A stretch of 64,000 nt of DNA from JAIBJN01 sp963825255 (GCA_963825255.1 CAWGSF010000009.1:248001-312000), one strand, 5' to 3'; positions 43,751-52,525 are shown, numbered from the stretch's first letter. Translations and numbers: made by a program. Notes: generated by a model not told the origin, from the letters alone.

Positions 43751-45159
43751 CCGACGGATCCCTCCATCTGGAGCTGGATCAGGCGGTTCATCTCCACTGC
43801 GTACTCGAGCGGCAGCTCCTTCGTGATCGGCTCCACGAACCCGGAGACGATCATCGCGGCCGCCTCGGCCTCGGAGAGCCCGCGGCTCATCAGGTAGAAG
43901 AGCTGCTCCTCGCCGATCTTCGAGACGGTGGCCTCGTGCCCGATGTCCACGTCGTTCTCGTCGATGCGGATGTACGGGTACGTGTCGGTGCGCGAGTCCT
44001 CGTCGAGGATGAGCGCGTCGCAGACGACCTTCGAGCGCGCGCCGTGCGCACCCTTGGCGACCTCGAGGAGGCCGCGGTAGCTCGCGCGGCCGCCGTTCTT
44101 CGAGATCGACTTCGACGTGATCACGGAGGACGTGTTCGGCGCGACGTGGACGGCCTTGCCGCCCGCATCCTGGTGCTGGCCGTCGCCGGCGAAGGCGATC
44201 GAGAGCACCTCGCCGTGGGCGCCCTCGCCCATCAGCCAGATGGCCGGGTACTTCATGGTCAGCTTCGAGCCGAGGTTCCCGTCCACCCACTCCATGGTCG
44301 CGTTCTCGTAGGCGACCGCACGCTTGGTGACGAGGTTGTAGACGTTGTTCGACCAGTTCTGGATCGTCGTGTACCGGCAGCGCCCGCCCGGCTTGACGAT
44401 GATCTCGACGACCGCCGAGTGCAGCGAGTCGGACGAGTAGATCGGCGCCGTGCAGCCCTCGACGTAGTGCACGTACGCGCCCTCGTCGACGATGATCAGC
44501 GTGCGCTCGAACTGGCCCATGTTCTCGGCGTTGATGCGGAAGTAGGCCTGGAGCGGCATGTCGATCGAGACGCCCGGCGGCACGTAGATGAAGGAGCCGC
44601 CCGACCAGACGGCCGAGTTGAGCGCCGCGAACTTGTTGTCGTTCTGCGGGATGATCGTGCCGAAGTACTGGCGCACGAGCTCCTCGTGCTCGCGCAGGCC
44701 CGAGTCCATGTCGAGGAAGAGCACGCCCTTCGCCTCGAGGTCGGCCTGGAGCTTGTGGTAGACGACCTCCGACTCGTACTGCGCGCCGACGCCCGCCAGG
44801 TACTTCTTCTCGGCCTCCGGAATCCCGAGCCGGTCCCACGTGTTCTTGATGTCGGCCGGCAGGTCTTCCCAACTCGCTGCCTGCTTCTCGGTCGGGCGAA
44901 TGTAGTAGTACATGTTCTCGAAGTCGATCTCGTTCAGGTTGCCGCCCCACTGCGGAAGGGGCCGAGCGCGGAAGTACTCGAGAGACTTCAGGCGGAACTT
45001 GCGCATCCACTCGGGCTCGTTCTTGTGCTCCGAGATCATCGCGACGACCTCGGGGTTGAGCCCGCGGCCGGACTTGAAGAAGTACTCCTCCGGATCGTGG
45101 AAGCCGAACTTGTAGTCGTTGCCGATCTCCGCTACGACCTGGGTTTCCGCAGTGGCCAT
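43747..45159 (-). CDS. sufB: SufB, Fe-S assembly scaffold subunit
   Basis: 470 residues, the usual SufB length. YKFGFHDPEEYFFKSGRGLN, EPEWMRKFRLKSLEYFRARP, VPPGVSIDMPLQAYFRINAE, YVHYVEGCTAPIYSSDSLHS, VYNLVTKRAVAYENATMEWV, SVITSKSISKNGGRASYRGL, ARSKVVCDALILDEDSRTDT and DIGHEATVSKIGEEQLFYLM, SRGLSEAEAAAMIVSGFVEP. The conserved Cys of SKVVCDALILD, implicated in cluster assembly, is present. ATG 45159 shares a base with the sufC TGA. Frame intact. Confidence 0.95.
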   Translation of the reverse strand: MATAETQVVAEIGNDYKFGFHDPEEYFFKSGRGLNPEVVAMISEHKNEPEWMRKFRLKSLEYFRARPLPQWGGNLNEIDFENMYYYIRPTEKQAASWEDLPADIKNTWDRLGIPEAEKKYLAGVGAQYESEVVYHKLQADLEAKGVLFLDMDSGLREHEELVRQYFGTIIPQNDNKFAALNSAVWSGGSFIYVPPGVSIDMPLQAYFRINAENMGQFERTLIIVDEGAYVHYVEGCTAPIYSSDSLHSAVVEIIVKPGGRCRYTTIQNWSNNVYNLVTKRAVAYENATMEWVDGNLGSKLTMKYPAIWLMGEGAHGEVLSIAFAGDGQHQDAGGKAVHVAPNTSSVITSKSISKNGGRASYRGLLEVAKGAHGARSKVVCDALILDEDSRTDTYPYIRIDENDVDIGHEATVSKIGEEQLFYLMSRGLSEAEAAAMIVSGFVEPITKELPLEYAVEMNRLIQLQMEGSVG

Positions 45160-45935
45160 CAGGCTGCTGCCTCCTCCTTGACGCCGAAGGCCTCGTAGCC
45201 TTCGGCCTCGAGCTGCTCTGCGAGCTCCGGCCCGCCTTCCTTCACGATACGCCCGTCGACGAAGACGTGCACGAAGTCCGGCTTCACGTAGCTCAGGATT
45301 CGCTGATAGTGCGTGATCACGAGCGCGCCCATCGCGGGGCCGACGAGGCTGCGCACGCCCTTCGCGACGATCCGCAGCGCGTCGATGTCGAGCCCGGAGT
45401 CGGTCTCGTCGAGCACCGCGATCCGCGGGGAGAGCATCGCCATCTGCAGGATCTCGACGCGCTTCTTCTCGCCGCCGGAGAAGCCGTCGTTCAGGTAGCG
45501 CCCGGCCATCTCCTTCGGCACCTTGAGCTCCTCCATCGCAGCGGTCAGCTGCTTGCGGAACTCGGGAATCTTGATCGGGTCGTCCTCACCGTCGTTTTGC
45601 GCCTTCCGGTTCGCGTTGATCGCCGAGCGGAGGAAGCTCGCCACGGTCACGCCCGGCACCGCGTGCGGGTACTGGAAGGCGAGGAAGAGCCCGCGCTGCG
45701 CGCGCTCGTCGGCCTCGAGCTCGAGGATCGACTCGCCGTCGACGAGGATGTCCCCCTCGGTGATCTCGTAGGCGGGGTGGCCCATGAGCGCGTAGGCGAG
45801 CGTCGACTTGCCGGACCCGTTGGGCCCCATGATCGCGTGCACCTCGCCGGTGTCGACGGTCAGGTCGAGCCCGCGGACGATCTCGGTCCCGTCCTCGGTG
45901 GCGACGTGCAGGTTTCTGATCTCGAGTAGCGGCAT
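45159..45935 (-). CDS. sufC: SufC, ATPase of the SUF complex
   Basis: 258-residue ABC-type ATPase. Walker A HAIMGPNGSGKSTLAYALMG, Q-loop LFLAFQYPHAVPGVTVASFL, signature LNDGFSGGEKKRVEILQMAM, Walker B AVLDETDSGLDIDALRIVAK and switch His VITHYQRILSYV; the DETDSGLD variant is diagnostic of SufC. First gene of the sufC-sufB-VOC-sufD-methyltransferase-sufS-sufU-Rieske-OMT operon. ATG 45935 after AGAGGT. A terminator-like hairpin with T-run lies 33 nt upstream, so expression may be conditional. No SufR or other regulator gene is adjacent. Confidence 0.95.
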   Translation of the reverse strand: MPLLEIRNLHVATEDGTEIVRGLDLTVDTGEVHAIMGPNGSGKSTLAYALMGHPAYEITEGDILVDGESILELEADERAQRGLFLAFQYPHAVPGVTVASFLRSAINANRKAQNDGEDDPIKIPEFRKQLTAAMEELKVPKEMAGRYLNDGFSGGEKKRVEILQMAMLSPRIAVLDETDSGLDIDALRIVAKGVRSLVGPAMGALVITHYQRILSYVKPDFVHVFVDGRIVKEGGPELAEQLEAEGYEAFGVKEEAAA

Positions 45936-45962
45936 ACCTCTGTGACAGTCCGGTCGACGGGC

Positions 45963-45983
45963 GAAAACGGCCTCGGAAGGCCG
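45963..45983 (-). promoter_or_regulatory. Terminator-like hairpin in the sufC leader
   Basis: On the minus strand CGGCCT-TCCG-AGGCCG (45983-45968) is followed by TTTTC, 33 nt upstream of the sufC ATG. The gap is too short for a complete promoter plus leader, so this may be an attenuator for the suf operon. It could also be a chance GC-rich hairpin. Confidence 0.35.
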
Positions 45984-46014
45984 CCTCACAACAGTGATCA
46001 GTGTAGCGGCTTGG

Positions 46015-46031
46015 GTACGGCGGACCCGTAC
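46015..46031. promoter_or_regulatory. Inverted repeat in the sufC-tatA divergent promoter region
   Basis: GTACGG-CGGAC-CCGTAC forms a 6-bp dyad with a 5-bp spacer, 25 nt upstream of the tatA ATG. A direct repeat CAGTG-AT-CAGTG (45992-46003) lies nearby. Both are in the only non-coding stretch between the divergent operons and may be operators. No binding protein can be assigned. Confidence 0.3.
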
Positions 46032-46055
46032 CGAGCCCGGTGGTATCCTGAGTCC

Positions 46056-46313
46056 ATGCCCTTCGGAATCGGCATCTGGGAGCTGGTCATCCTCATGGTC
46101 GTCCTGCTCCTCATCTTCGGGGCCAAGCGACTTCCCGAGATGGGTCGCTCGATCGGTCACGGCATGCGGGAGTTCAAGGACGCGGTGACCGGAAAGGACG
46201 ACGAGGTCCCGAAGACCGAGCTGACGCCTCCTCCCACCGACACCTCGAGCGCGACCCCCGGCCCGACGCAGCCCGCCGCCGAGCCGTCCGAGACCGAGCG
46301 CGTCTCGAGCTAG
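46056..46313 (+). CDS. tatA: TatA, twin-arginine translocase pore subunit
   Basis: 85 residues with the TatA layout: a short N-terminus MPFGIGIWELVILMVVLLLI containing the membrane helix, the FGAKRLPEMGRSIGHGMREF hinge (F-G-x-K-x-L-P) and amphipathic helix, then an acidic Pro/Thr-rich tail. ATG 46056 is preferred over earlier in-frame codons because it gives the family N-terminus. tatC follows 4 nt later. It exports folded proteins such as Rieske and cofactor proteins. No tatB-like gene is adjacent, as in minimal TatAC systems. Confidence 0.93.
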   Translation: MPFGIGIWELVILMVVLLLIFGAKRLPEMGRSIGHGMREFKDAVTGKDDEVPKTELTPPPTDTSSATPGPTQPAAEPSETERVSS

Positions 46314-46317
46314 ACCG

Positions 46318-47097
46318 ATGGCGCGCATGCCGCGTCGCCTCGCGCACGGCGATCGCGTCACCCTCGTCGAGCACCTCGACGAGCTTCGCTCGCGCCTGAT
46401 CATCGTCCTCATCGCGGTGGGGGTCGGGTTCGCGATCGCGTTCGTCTTCCAGGACGACGTCCTCCGCTGGCTCAAGGGACCGCTCCCCGACGACAGGCAG
46501 CTCGTCACGTTCGGCGTCACGGAGCCGTTCTTCACCTCCGTGAAGGTGAGCTTCTACGCCGGGCTCGCGTTCGCGCTCCCGGTCGTCCTCTGGCAGATCT
46601 GGAGCTTCCTGGCGCCGGCCTTCGAGGAGCACGCCCAGCGCATCGTCGCCGTCTTCGTCGCCATCGCGACGGCCCTCTTCTGCGTCGGCGTCGCCTTCGC
46701 CTACTGGATCGTCTTCCCCAAGGCCCTGGACTTCCTCACGAACTACAACGACGAGTTCTTCTCGATCGAGATCAGGGCGAGCTACTACTTCTCCTTCATC
46801 TCGCTCGGCATCCTCGGGATCGGGCTCGTGTTCGAGCTCCCCATCTTCATCCTCGCGCTCGTTCGGCTCGGCGTCCTCACCTCGGGCAGCCTGCGCAGGA
46901 ACCGGCGCATCGGGTACGCGGCGGTGATCGTCGTCGCCGTCCTCCTCCCGACGGTCGACCCCGTCTCGCTCGCCTTCGAGACGATTCCCCTGCTCATCCT
47001 CTTCGAGGCATCCATCTGGGCCTCCGTGCTCCTCGAGAAGCGCTGGGCCGCCAAGATCCAGGCGCGCCGCGAGGCCTACGCGGGCACCGACACCTGA
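46318..47097 (+). CDS. tatC: TatC, twin-arginine signal receptor
   Basis: 259 residues with six transmembrane segments. Diagnostic motifs are the N-terminal VTLVEHLDELRSRLIIVLIA (HLxELRxR), VTEPFFTSVKVSFYAGLAFA, PVVLWQIWSFLAPAFEEHAQ (P-x-W-x-F-x2-P-x-L/F) and FELPIFILALVRLGVLTSGS plus AVLLPTVDPVSLAFETIPLL near the end. It binds the RR signal peptide with TatA. It is co-transcribed with tatA and probably with the amidohydrolase gene 10 nt downstream. Frame intact. Confidence 0.95.
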   Translation: MARMPRRLAHGDRVTLVEHLDELRSRLIIVLIAVGVGFAIAFVFQDDVLRWLKGPLPDDRQLVTFGVTEPFFTSVKVSFYAGLAFALPVVLWQIWSFLAPAFEEHAQRIVAVFVAIATALFCVGVAFAYWIVFPKALDFLTNYNDEFFSIEIRASYYFSFISLGILGIGLVFELPIFILALVRLGVLTSGSLRRNRRIGYAAVIVVAVLLPTVDPVSLAFETIPLLILFEASIWASVLLEKRWAAKIQARREAYAGTDT

Positions 47098-47107
47098 GCA
47101 TCCTCAC

Positions 47108-48418
47108 GTGACCACGACGGTCTACGAGGCGGACTGGGTCGTTCCGGTCGAGGGAGAGCCCGTGCGCGACGGCGGCGTCGCGGTCGCCGACGGGCGGGTG
47201 GTCGCCGTGGGGCCGGCGGACGAGCTCGAGGGCGAGCGCCGGCGCTTCCCGGAGGCGGCGATCCTCCCTGGCTTCGTCAACGCCCATTCCCACCTCGAGT
47301 ACGCGGTCTACGCGGGCTTCGGCGACGGCTGCTCGTTCGCCCCCTGGATCGGCCTGCACGTGACGCGCAAGCGGCGGCTCCTCGACGGGGACGCTGCCGC
47401 GATCGCTCGGCTCGGGGCGGCCGAGTGCCTGCGCTCGGGGATCACGACCGTCGGCGACGCGAGCTTCACCGGCGCCGCGGCCGCCGCCTGCGCCGACCTC
47501 GGCCTGCGCGCGATCGTCTACCTCGAGGTCTTCGGCGACGATCCCGCCGCGGCGCTCGCCCGCTTCGAGGAGCTGCGCGGAGCGGTCGACGGCTCACTCT
47601 CCGAGGCCGTCCGGCTGGGCGTCTCGCCGCACGCGCCGTACACGACGTCGGCCGACGTGTACGAGGCCTCCGCCAGGCTCGGGCTCCCGATCGCCACACA
47701 CCTGGCGGAGAGCGACGCGGAGCAGGAGTGGCTGCTCGAGGGCGGCGGGCCGATGGCCGAGGCCGCCGACCTTCTCGTCGCCCCGGCGGGAAAGACCGGG
47801 ATCCGGGCCCTCGCCGAGCGGGGCCTCCTCGGCCCCGAGCTCCTCGCGGCGCACTGCGTTCGCGTGGACGCGGAGGAGATCGAGCTCCTGGCGGGCCACG
47901 ACGTCGGCGTCGCCCACTGCCCGCGCTCCAACGCGATCCTCGGCTGCGGCGCCGCCCCCCTGGTCGACCTGATCGCCTCCGGTGCGCGCGTGGGCCTGGG
48001 GACCGACAGCCCCGCGTCGACCCCGTCGTTCGATCTCTTCGAGGAGATGCGGACAGCCGTCTTCACTGCCCGCGTCCGCGAGCGCCGGGCCGACGCGCTC
48101 TCGGGGAGCGGCGCGCTGGAACTCGCTACTCTTGGCTCGGCGCGCGCGCTCGGGCTCGAGGCCGAAACGGGCTCGCTCGCCGTCGGAAAGCGGGCCGATC
48201 TCGCGGTCGTCTCGCTCGCCGATTCGCCGTTCCTCCCATGGGAGGATCCGGCCGCCGCGGTGGTCTTCGGCGGCTCGCCCGAGCGGGTGCTCCTCACCCT
48301 CGTCGACGGCGAGACGCGGTACGAGAAGGGAGGTTTCGAGTGGCACGATCTTCGACGCAGCGGAAGCGCCGCACGCGCCCGCCTGCTCAACGAAGCGCCG
48401 CCAGCGTCGAAGACCTGA
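47108..48418 (+). CDS. Amidohydrolase, SAH/MTA- or aminofutalosine-deaminase-like
   Basis: 436-residue metallo-dependent hydrolase of the ATZ/TRZ (cytosine deaminase-like) family. Metal and catalytic residues are readable: NAHSHLEYAVYAGF (HxH), PIATHLAESDAEQEWL (His and Glu), LLAAHCVRVDAEEIELLAG (His) and LGTDSPASTPSFDLFEEMRT (Asp). Close relatives deaminate S-adenosylhomocysteine, methylthioadenosine or aminofutalosine (menaquinone route); the sequence alone does not decide. GTG 47108 lies 10 nt after tatC. The last 79 bp overlap the start of the TPR gene in another frame. Confidence 0.85.
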   Translation: MTTTVYEADWVVPVEGEPVRDGGVAVADGRVVAVGPADELEGERRRFPEAAILPGFVNAHSHLEYAVYAGFGDGCSFAPWIGLHVTRKRRLLDGDAAAIARLGAAECLRSGITTVGDASFTGAAAAACADLGLRAIVYLEVFGDDPAAALARFEELRGAVDGSLSEAVRLGVSPHAPYTTSADVYEASARLGLPIATHLAESDAEQEWLLEGGGPMAEAADLLVAPAGKTGIRALAERGLLGPELLAAHCVRVDAEEIELLAGHDVGVAHCPRSNAILGCGAAPLVDLIASGARVGLGTDSPASTPSFDLFEEMRTAVFTARVRERRADALSGSGALELATLGSARALGLEAETGSLAVGKRADLAVVSLADSPFLPWEDPAAAVVFGGSPERVLLTLVDGETRYEKGGFEWHDLRRSGSAARARLLNEAPPASKT

Positions 48419-49197
48419 TGTTCTTCCCCAAGCTTCGCCGTCGGGCGAAGTGGGTCTTCCTCCTCCTGGCGATCGTCTTCGCGGGCAGCTTCGTCTTCTT
48501 CGGCGTCGGCGCCGGCGGCTCGGGCATCGGGGACTACATCTCCGACTTCATCAACAACTCGCCCGACACGGGCACGCCCTCTCTCGACAGCGCCCGTAAG
48601 GCCGTGGAGGACAACCCGGACGACGCCGCGGCGCGCCTCGACCTCGCCCGAGCCGCGCAGCAGGACGGCCAGGTCGACGAGGCGATCGCCGCCTACGAGG
48701 CCTACCGCCAGATGAAGCCGAAGGACGCCACCGCCCTTCGCTCGCTCGCGGCGCTCTACGGTCAGCAGGTCGTGCTCGCGCGCCGGGAGGCCGAGATCGC
48801 CTCGGGCCAGGCGGCCGAGGCGTCCCTCCAGCAGACGCTCGCTCCCAGCGACAGCCCGTTCCTGCAGGAGCTCCTGAGCTCGGCGGCGACCGACTCTCTC
48901 AGCGGCGAGGCCCAGGGGCGGGCGCAGACCGCGTCGGCCGAAGCGCAGCGTCTCTCCCGCCTCCAGCTCGACGTCTACCAGGACCTCACGCTGATCGTGA
49001 AGGACGATCCGCTCGTCTACCTCCAGCTCGCGCAGGCGGCCGAGGGCGCGGTCGACTACGCGTCGGCGATCGCCGCCTACGAGCAGTTCCTCCAGCTGGC
49101 GCCGAACAACGCGAGCGCGAAGCAGGTGCAGCAGCGCATCGACCAGCTCAAGGCGCTGACAGGCCAGACGAGCGGGGCGGGATCCGACGACGGCTAG
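48340..49197 (+). CDS. Membrane-anchored TPR protein
   Basis: 285 residues. The GTG at 48340 is chosen because GGGAGG precedes it by 6 nt, although it overlaps the amidohydrolase by 79 bp; ATG 48418 is the alternative. Basic N-terminus (SSTQRKRRTRPPAQRSAA), one transmembrane helix (KWVFLLLAIVFAGSFVFFGV), then TPR-like helices: DAAARLDLARAAQQDGQVDE-AIAAYEAYRQMKPKDATALR and LVYLQLAQAAEGAVDYASAI-AAYEQFLQLAPNNASAKQVQ. It faces the outside and probably scaffolds an envelope complex. Resembles periplasmic CcmH-like TPR parts, but I cannot assign it. Confidence 0.75.
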   Translation: MARSSTQRKRRTRPPAQRSAASVEDLMFFPKLRRRAKWVFLLLAIVFAGSFVFFGVGAGGSGIGDYISDFINNSPDTGTPSLDSARKAVEDNPDDAAARLDLARAAQQDGQVDEAIAAYEAYRQMKPKDATALRSLAALYGQQVVLARREAEIASGQAAEASLQQTLAPSDSPFLQELLSSAATDSLSGEAQGRAQTASAEAQRLSRLQLDVYQDLTLIVKDDPLVYLQLAQAAEGAVDYASAIAAYEQFLQLAPNNASAKQVQQRIDQLKALTGQTSGAGSDDG

Positions 49198-49243
49198 AAC
49201 CCCCGGCGGTTAACCTACGCAACCGCAGCCGACGAGGGACCCG

Positions 49244-49618
49244 ATGAACTTCGACATCCAGACGGAGAAGGTCGCCGACGACGTCTACGTCATCGCTCTC
49301 ACGGGCGAGATCGACCTCTACACCGCTCCGGAGTTCAAGCAGCAGCTCCTCGACGTCGTCGGCCAGGGCGCGAAGAGCGTCGTCGTCGACCTGACGGAGA
49401 CGACCTTCATCGACTCCACGACGCTCGGCGTGCTCGTCGGCGGCGTCAAGCGCCTGCGCGAGACCGGAGGCCAGCTCTCCATCGTCTCCAGCGACCGCAA
49501 CATCACCAAGATCTTCGAGATCACGGGGCTGAATCGGGTCTTTCCGCTCCACGCGACGAGGGGCGAGGCCCTCGAGAGCGTCGGGGTCGACGAGGCGACG
49601 AGCCGGCAGCCGCGGTGA
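49244..49618 (+). CDS. STAS-domain anti-sigma factor antagonist
   Basis: 124 residues, SpoIIAA/RsbV-like. VYVIALTGEIDLYTAPEFKQ-QLLDVV, the phosphorylatable Ser in TTFIDSTTLGVLVGGVKRLR and LSIVSSDRNITKIFEITGLN-RVFPLH match the family. It would bind a partner anti-sigma kinase when unphosphorylated; none is encoded nearby. ATG 49244 lies 46 bp after the TPR gene, with GACGAGGGACCC upstream as a weak ribosome site. Its TGA overlaps the GTG start of the cytochrome c gene. Confidence 0.9.
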   Translation: MNFDIQTEKVADDVYVIALTGEIDLYTAPEFKQQLLDVVGQGAKSVVVDLTETTFIDSTTLGVLVGGVKRLRETGGQLSIVSSDRNITKIFEITGLNRVFPLHATRGEALESVGVDEATSRQPR

Positions 49619-50070
49619 CCCGCAGCCTCCTCGCCCTCATGCTCGCAGCGGTCGTCTTCACGGCGACGGGCTGCGGCGGGGAGGAGGCGACGACGGGCTT
49701 CGACGGGGCGAACCGGACGGCGGGCAAGGAGCTCTTCGTCTCGGGCGCGAACGGCAAGGCCAGCTGCGGCTCCTGCCACACGCTCGCCGACGCGGGCACG
49801 GTCGGGACGGTGGGGCCCAACCTCGACCACGCATTCGGCTACGTCTGCGAGCAGGGTTTCGCGGAGGACACGGTCTACTCGGTCGTCCTCGGCCAGATCG
49901 ACCTCGCCCAGGGAGAGATGCCCCAGGACCTCGTCACGGGCCAGGACGCCGTCGACGTGGCGGCCTACGTCGCGAGCGTCGCCGGCAAGGACGTCCCTGG
50001 CTGCCAGCCCAGCGGCGCCGGGGGCGGCGCGACGACCACCGGCACGACGACCCAGACGACGGGCGGCTAG
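49615..50070 (+). CDS. Lipoprotein c-type cytochrome
   Basis: 151 residues. A signal sequence with lipobox (ALMLAAVVFTATGCGGEE; the Cys would be lipidated) is followed by one class I haem-binding domain: AGKELFVSGANGKASCGSCH (CxxCH), TVGPNLDHAFGYV and GEMPQDLVTGQDAVDVAAYV (distal Met ligand), and a Thr/Gly-rich tail. The domain closely resembles the cytochrome c domain fused to the oxidase subunit II at 58.2 kb, so it may donate electrons to that oxidase. GTG 49615 overlaps the STAS stop. Its TAG shares a CTAG with the stop of the convergent TIR gene. Confidence 0.88.
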   Translation: MTRSLLALMLAAVVFTATGCGGEEATTGFDGANRTAGKELFVSGANGKASCGSCHTLADAGTVGTVGPNLDHAFGYVCEQGFAEDTVYSVVLGQIDLAQGEMPQDLVTGQDAVDVAAYVASVAGKDVPGCQPSGAGGGATTTGTTTQTTGG

Positions 50071-51859
50071 GGGCGCTCTCCGAGCCAGACCGCGGCGTCG
50101 AGGCCGACGCTGCTGCTGCCGATCGACCCGACGGCGACCACGGGCAGCCCTTTGGCCGTGAGGTCCTCGATCGCGCGCGCATCCTGGCCGTGCAGCCCGC
50201 CTTCGGTGTCAGGCTCCCGCGTCCAGGTCCTGCCGTTCCTCGACGTCCACACGGCCGCGTCGCTCCCCGCGATCCCACCCGCGAGCAACGGAGGGGCCCC
50301 CGCCGCCGACGCGGTGGGCTCCGGGACGACGACGGAGGTCAGGAGCACCGAGCCATCGGATCCCACGAGGGCGCCGGCGGTGTCGGTGGCGCGGCGCCAG
50401 ACCTGGCCGGTCCGCGAGTACCAGACGGCTCCCTTCTGCCCGGCCCGTCCGACGGCGACGACGCCCGACTTGCCGAAGGCGACCGCGTCCAGGATCTCCT
50501 GATCCTCGCCGCGCAGCGCGGGGGACGGGACCCGGTCCCAGTTTCGAGCATCGGTGGAGAACCACACGCCCGCGCGACCTTCGTCGAGCCCGACGGCCAC
50601 GAAGCGGTCGTCCCCGATCTGGACGACCCGGTTCACCCGCTGGTCCCCGGGACCGCCGAGGTCGGGATCGGAGACGAGCTCCGCGGAGGCGTCCGGAGCG
50701 CCGAGGATCCAGATCGCCCCGTCCTCGCCGTCGGTCGAGCCGCCGGTCCGCCACCCCGCTCCGACGAGCCCGACCTTCGTCCCGTTGACCCGGTTGATCA
50801 GCTCGTTCACCCCACGCGCCGCCGGAACGGCGACGCGGTCCCAGCGCGACGCATCGCGCGAGATCCACAGAGCCGCGTCGGCGTCGCCGCCGGAGGCGTC
50901 GTAGCCCCCCGCCACCAGACGTCCGAACTTCGTCCAGAACGCGAGGCCGAACATCTGCTGGTCGCCGCTCGCAGCCAGGTCCCTCATCGCCACGGCCTTC
51001 CACACGTTTCCGTCCGGCGAGGTCCAGACCGCGACGTCCTGGCCCTCGGAGTCATGCCGGGAGCCGACGGCGACGAACGGAGGCGACGTGCCCTGGAGCG
51101 GGTTCACGACGTCGGTCATCTGCTGGTCATCCGGCCCGCCGAGGCCCGCGGTGTCCGCGAGCTGCCAGACGAGCACGCCCTCCGCCGGTGGGTTCGAAGC
51201 CGCCGACGTGCCCGTCCCCGGCTCGGTCGGCGTCTCCGAGCTCGAGCCTGAATCCCTGAGGAGGAGCGCGAGGAGAAGCCCGACCGCTGCGACGGCGAGG
51301 AGGATCGCCACCACGATCGCCGGCGTGCGCAGGCTTCGTCGCCCGTCTCCCTTCGCCCCGGCCCGGGCGCCTTCGCCGGCCTCGTCGTCCGCGCGGCCTC
51401 GTCCTCGGCGAGCATCGCGTCGAGGCGACGGAAGAGCTCGGAGCGATCGGCCCGCCAGCGCGTGTCGATCATCTCGAAGGCGTTGCGCCGCGTCAGCGAG
51501 CTGATGTCCCCCGGGAGCTCCTCCCCGGCGGGCATCCTCGCCCCACCGACGAGCACCGGGATGACACGGACGCGCGGGCTCCGCAGGCCCGCGGCGACCT
51601 CCGCCCGCACGTAGTCGCCCGCCTCGTGCAACCGCCGGCGCCCCTCCGGGCCGAGCCACTTCGGGCCGATGACGACCAGCATCACCTCCGTCTCGCTGAG
51701 CGCGCCGTCGATCGCCGCCACGAAGTCCGAGCCGGGCTCGATGGCGTCCATGTCGCGGAAGACCTCGTCGGGGCCGAAGTGGCCGGCGATGTCCTCCTGG
51801 AGGCGGTCGGCGTAGACGAGCGTGTCCTCGCGCCGGTAGCTGATGAAGATGCGGTTCAT
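50067..51859 (-). CDS. TIR domain - transmembrane helix - extracellular repeat protein, one frameshift
   Basis: About 597 residues. ATG 51859 with AGGAGG 5 nt upstream. TIR domain (about 1-150): MNRIFISYRREDTLVYADRL, EVFRDMDAIEPGSDFVAAID, VMLVVIGPKWLG and GDYVRAEVAAGLRSPRVRVI-PVLVGG; Glu87 aligns with the catalytic Glu of NAD-cleaving TIR domains. One base is missing near 51396; beyond it come a transmembrane helix (TPAIVVAILLAVAAVGLLLA) and a Thr/Ser linker. About 370 residues of repeats then follow, each with DxxVWTSxDGxxW-like cores (VAVWTSPDGNVWKAVAMRDL, AALWISRDASRWDRVAVPAA, GVWFSTDARNWDRVPSPALR, GAVWYSRTGQVWRRATDTAG, AAVWTSRNGRTWTREPDTEG), resembling Asp-box beta-propellers. Predicted sensor outside, NADase inside; clustered with SLATT-like and RyR genes. 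Confidence 0.78.
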
Positions 51860-51931
51860 CGTCGCCTCCTGGCTTCAGCGATGATGCTCACGTGACGCGG
51901 CCGCACCCGCGATCCTTCCCCGCGCCCGCGC

Positions 51932-52525
51932 TCAGTCCTCGTCCTTCTCCTTCTCCTCGCTCTCCTGGTGCGCGACGACATCCTCGAAGTACCCCTTCAC
52001 CTCGGCCTGGAGGATCGTCTCGACGTGGCTGGCGAACGTCGGGTACGCGGCGGCATGATCGCCGTTGAACCGCCGGTACCGGCCGCTGAGCTGGAGGTAG
52101 AGCCACCCCTCGCGCTTGAGCTGCTCCGCCGTGTCGCGGTAGTGGCGCCACCGCTCTCCGAAGCGGAGAAACTCCTCGACCGCCGCCGAGGTCGCTACGA
52201 GCAGGCTGAGCCCGAAGGTGATCCACTTGAGCGCGACACCGAAGCCGCCGGAGACCTGGAGCCCCACGAGCGCCGGCACCACGACCGCCCCGACGACGGT
52301 CGTCAGGCGGAGGATGTAGTAGGGCCGTCGCGCGCGTGCGGCCGCCGCCTCCATCCAGTTCACCTGCCCGAGCCAGCGCGCCTCGAGGAACTCACGCTCG
52401 GCGGCCGGCAGCGAGATCGCGGCGACGGCGCGGTCGAACTCGGAGTTCACGGCGGTCGCTTCCTGGCCGGCCGGCCGTGCGGTCCCCGTAGCGTCACCCT
52501 CGAGCTGGATGGACGGCGTGCTCAT
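51932..52525 (-). CDS. DUF4231/SLATT-like two-transmembrane protein
   Basis: 197 residues from ATG 52525. The N-terminal cytoplasmic helix (EREFLEARWLGQVNWMEAAA) leads to two adjacent membrane helices (RLTTVVGAVVVPALVGLQV and ITFGLSLLVATSAAVEEFLR) and a long amphipathic C-terminal region (RHYRDTAEQLKREGWLYLQL with SGRYRRF, then FASHVETILQAEVKGYFEDV) ending in an acidic tail. This is the architecture of DUF4231/SLATT proteins, predicted membrane-disrupting effectors in nucleotide-activated bacterial conflict systems. It lies 72 bp upstream of the TIR gene on the same strand and 47 bp from the divergent TrkA-RyR gene. Effector function is inference. Confidence 0.7.
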   Translation of the reverse strand: MSTPSIQLEGDATGTARPAGQEATAVNSEFDRAVAAISLPAAEREFLEARWLGQVNWMEAAAARARRPYYILRLTTVVGAVVVPALVGLQVSGGFGVALKWITFGLSLLVATSAAVEEFLRFGERWRHYRDTAEQLKREGWLYLQLSGRYRRFNGDHAAAYPTFASHVETILQAEVKGYFEDVVAHQESEEKEKDED

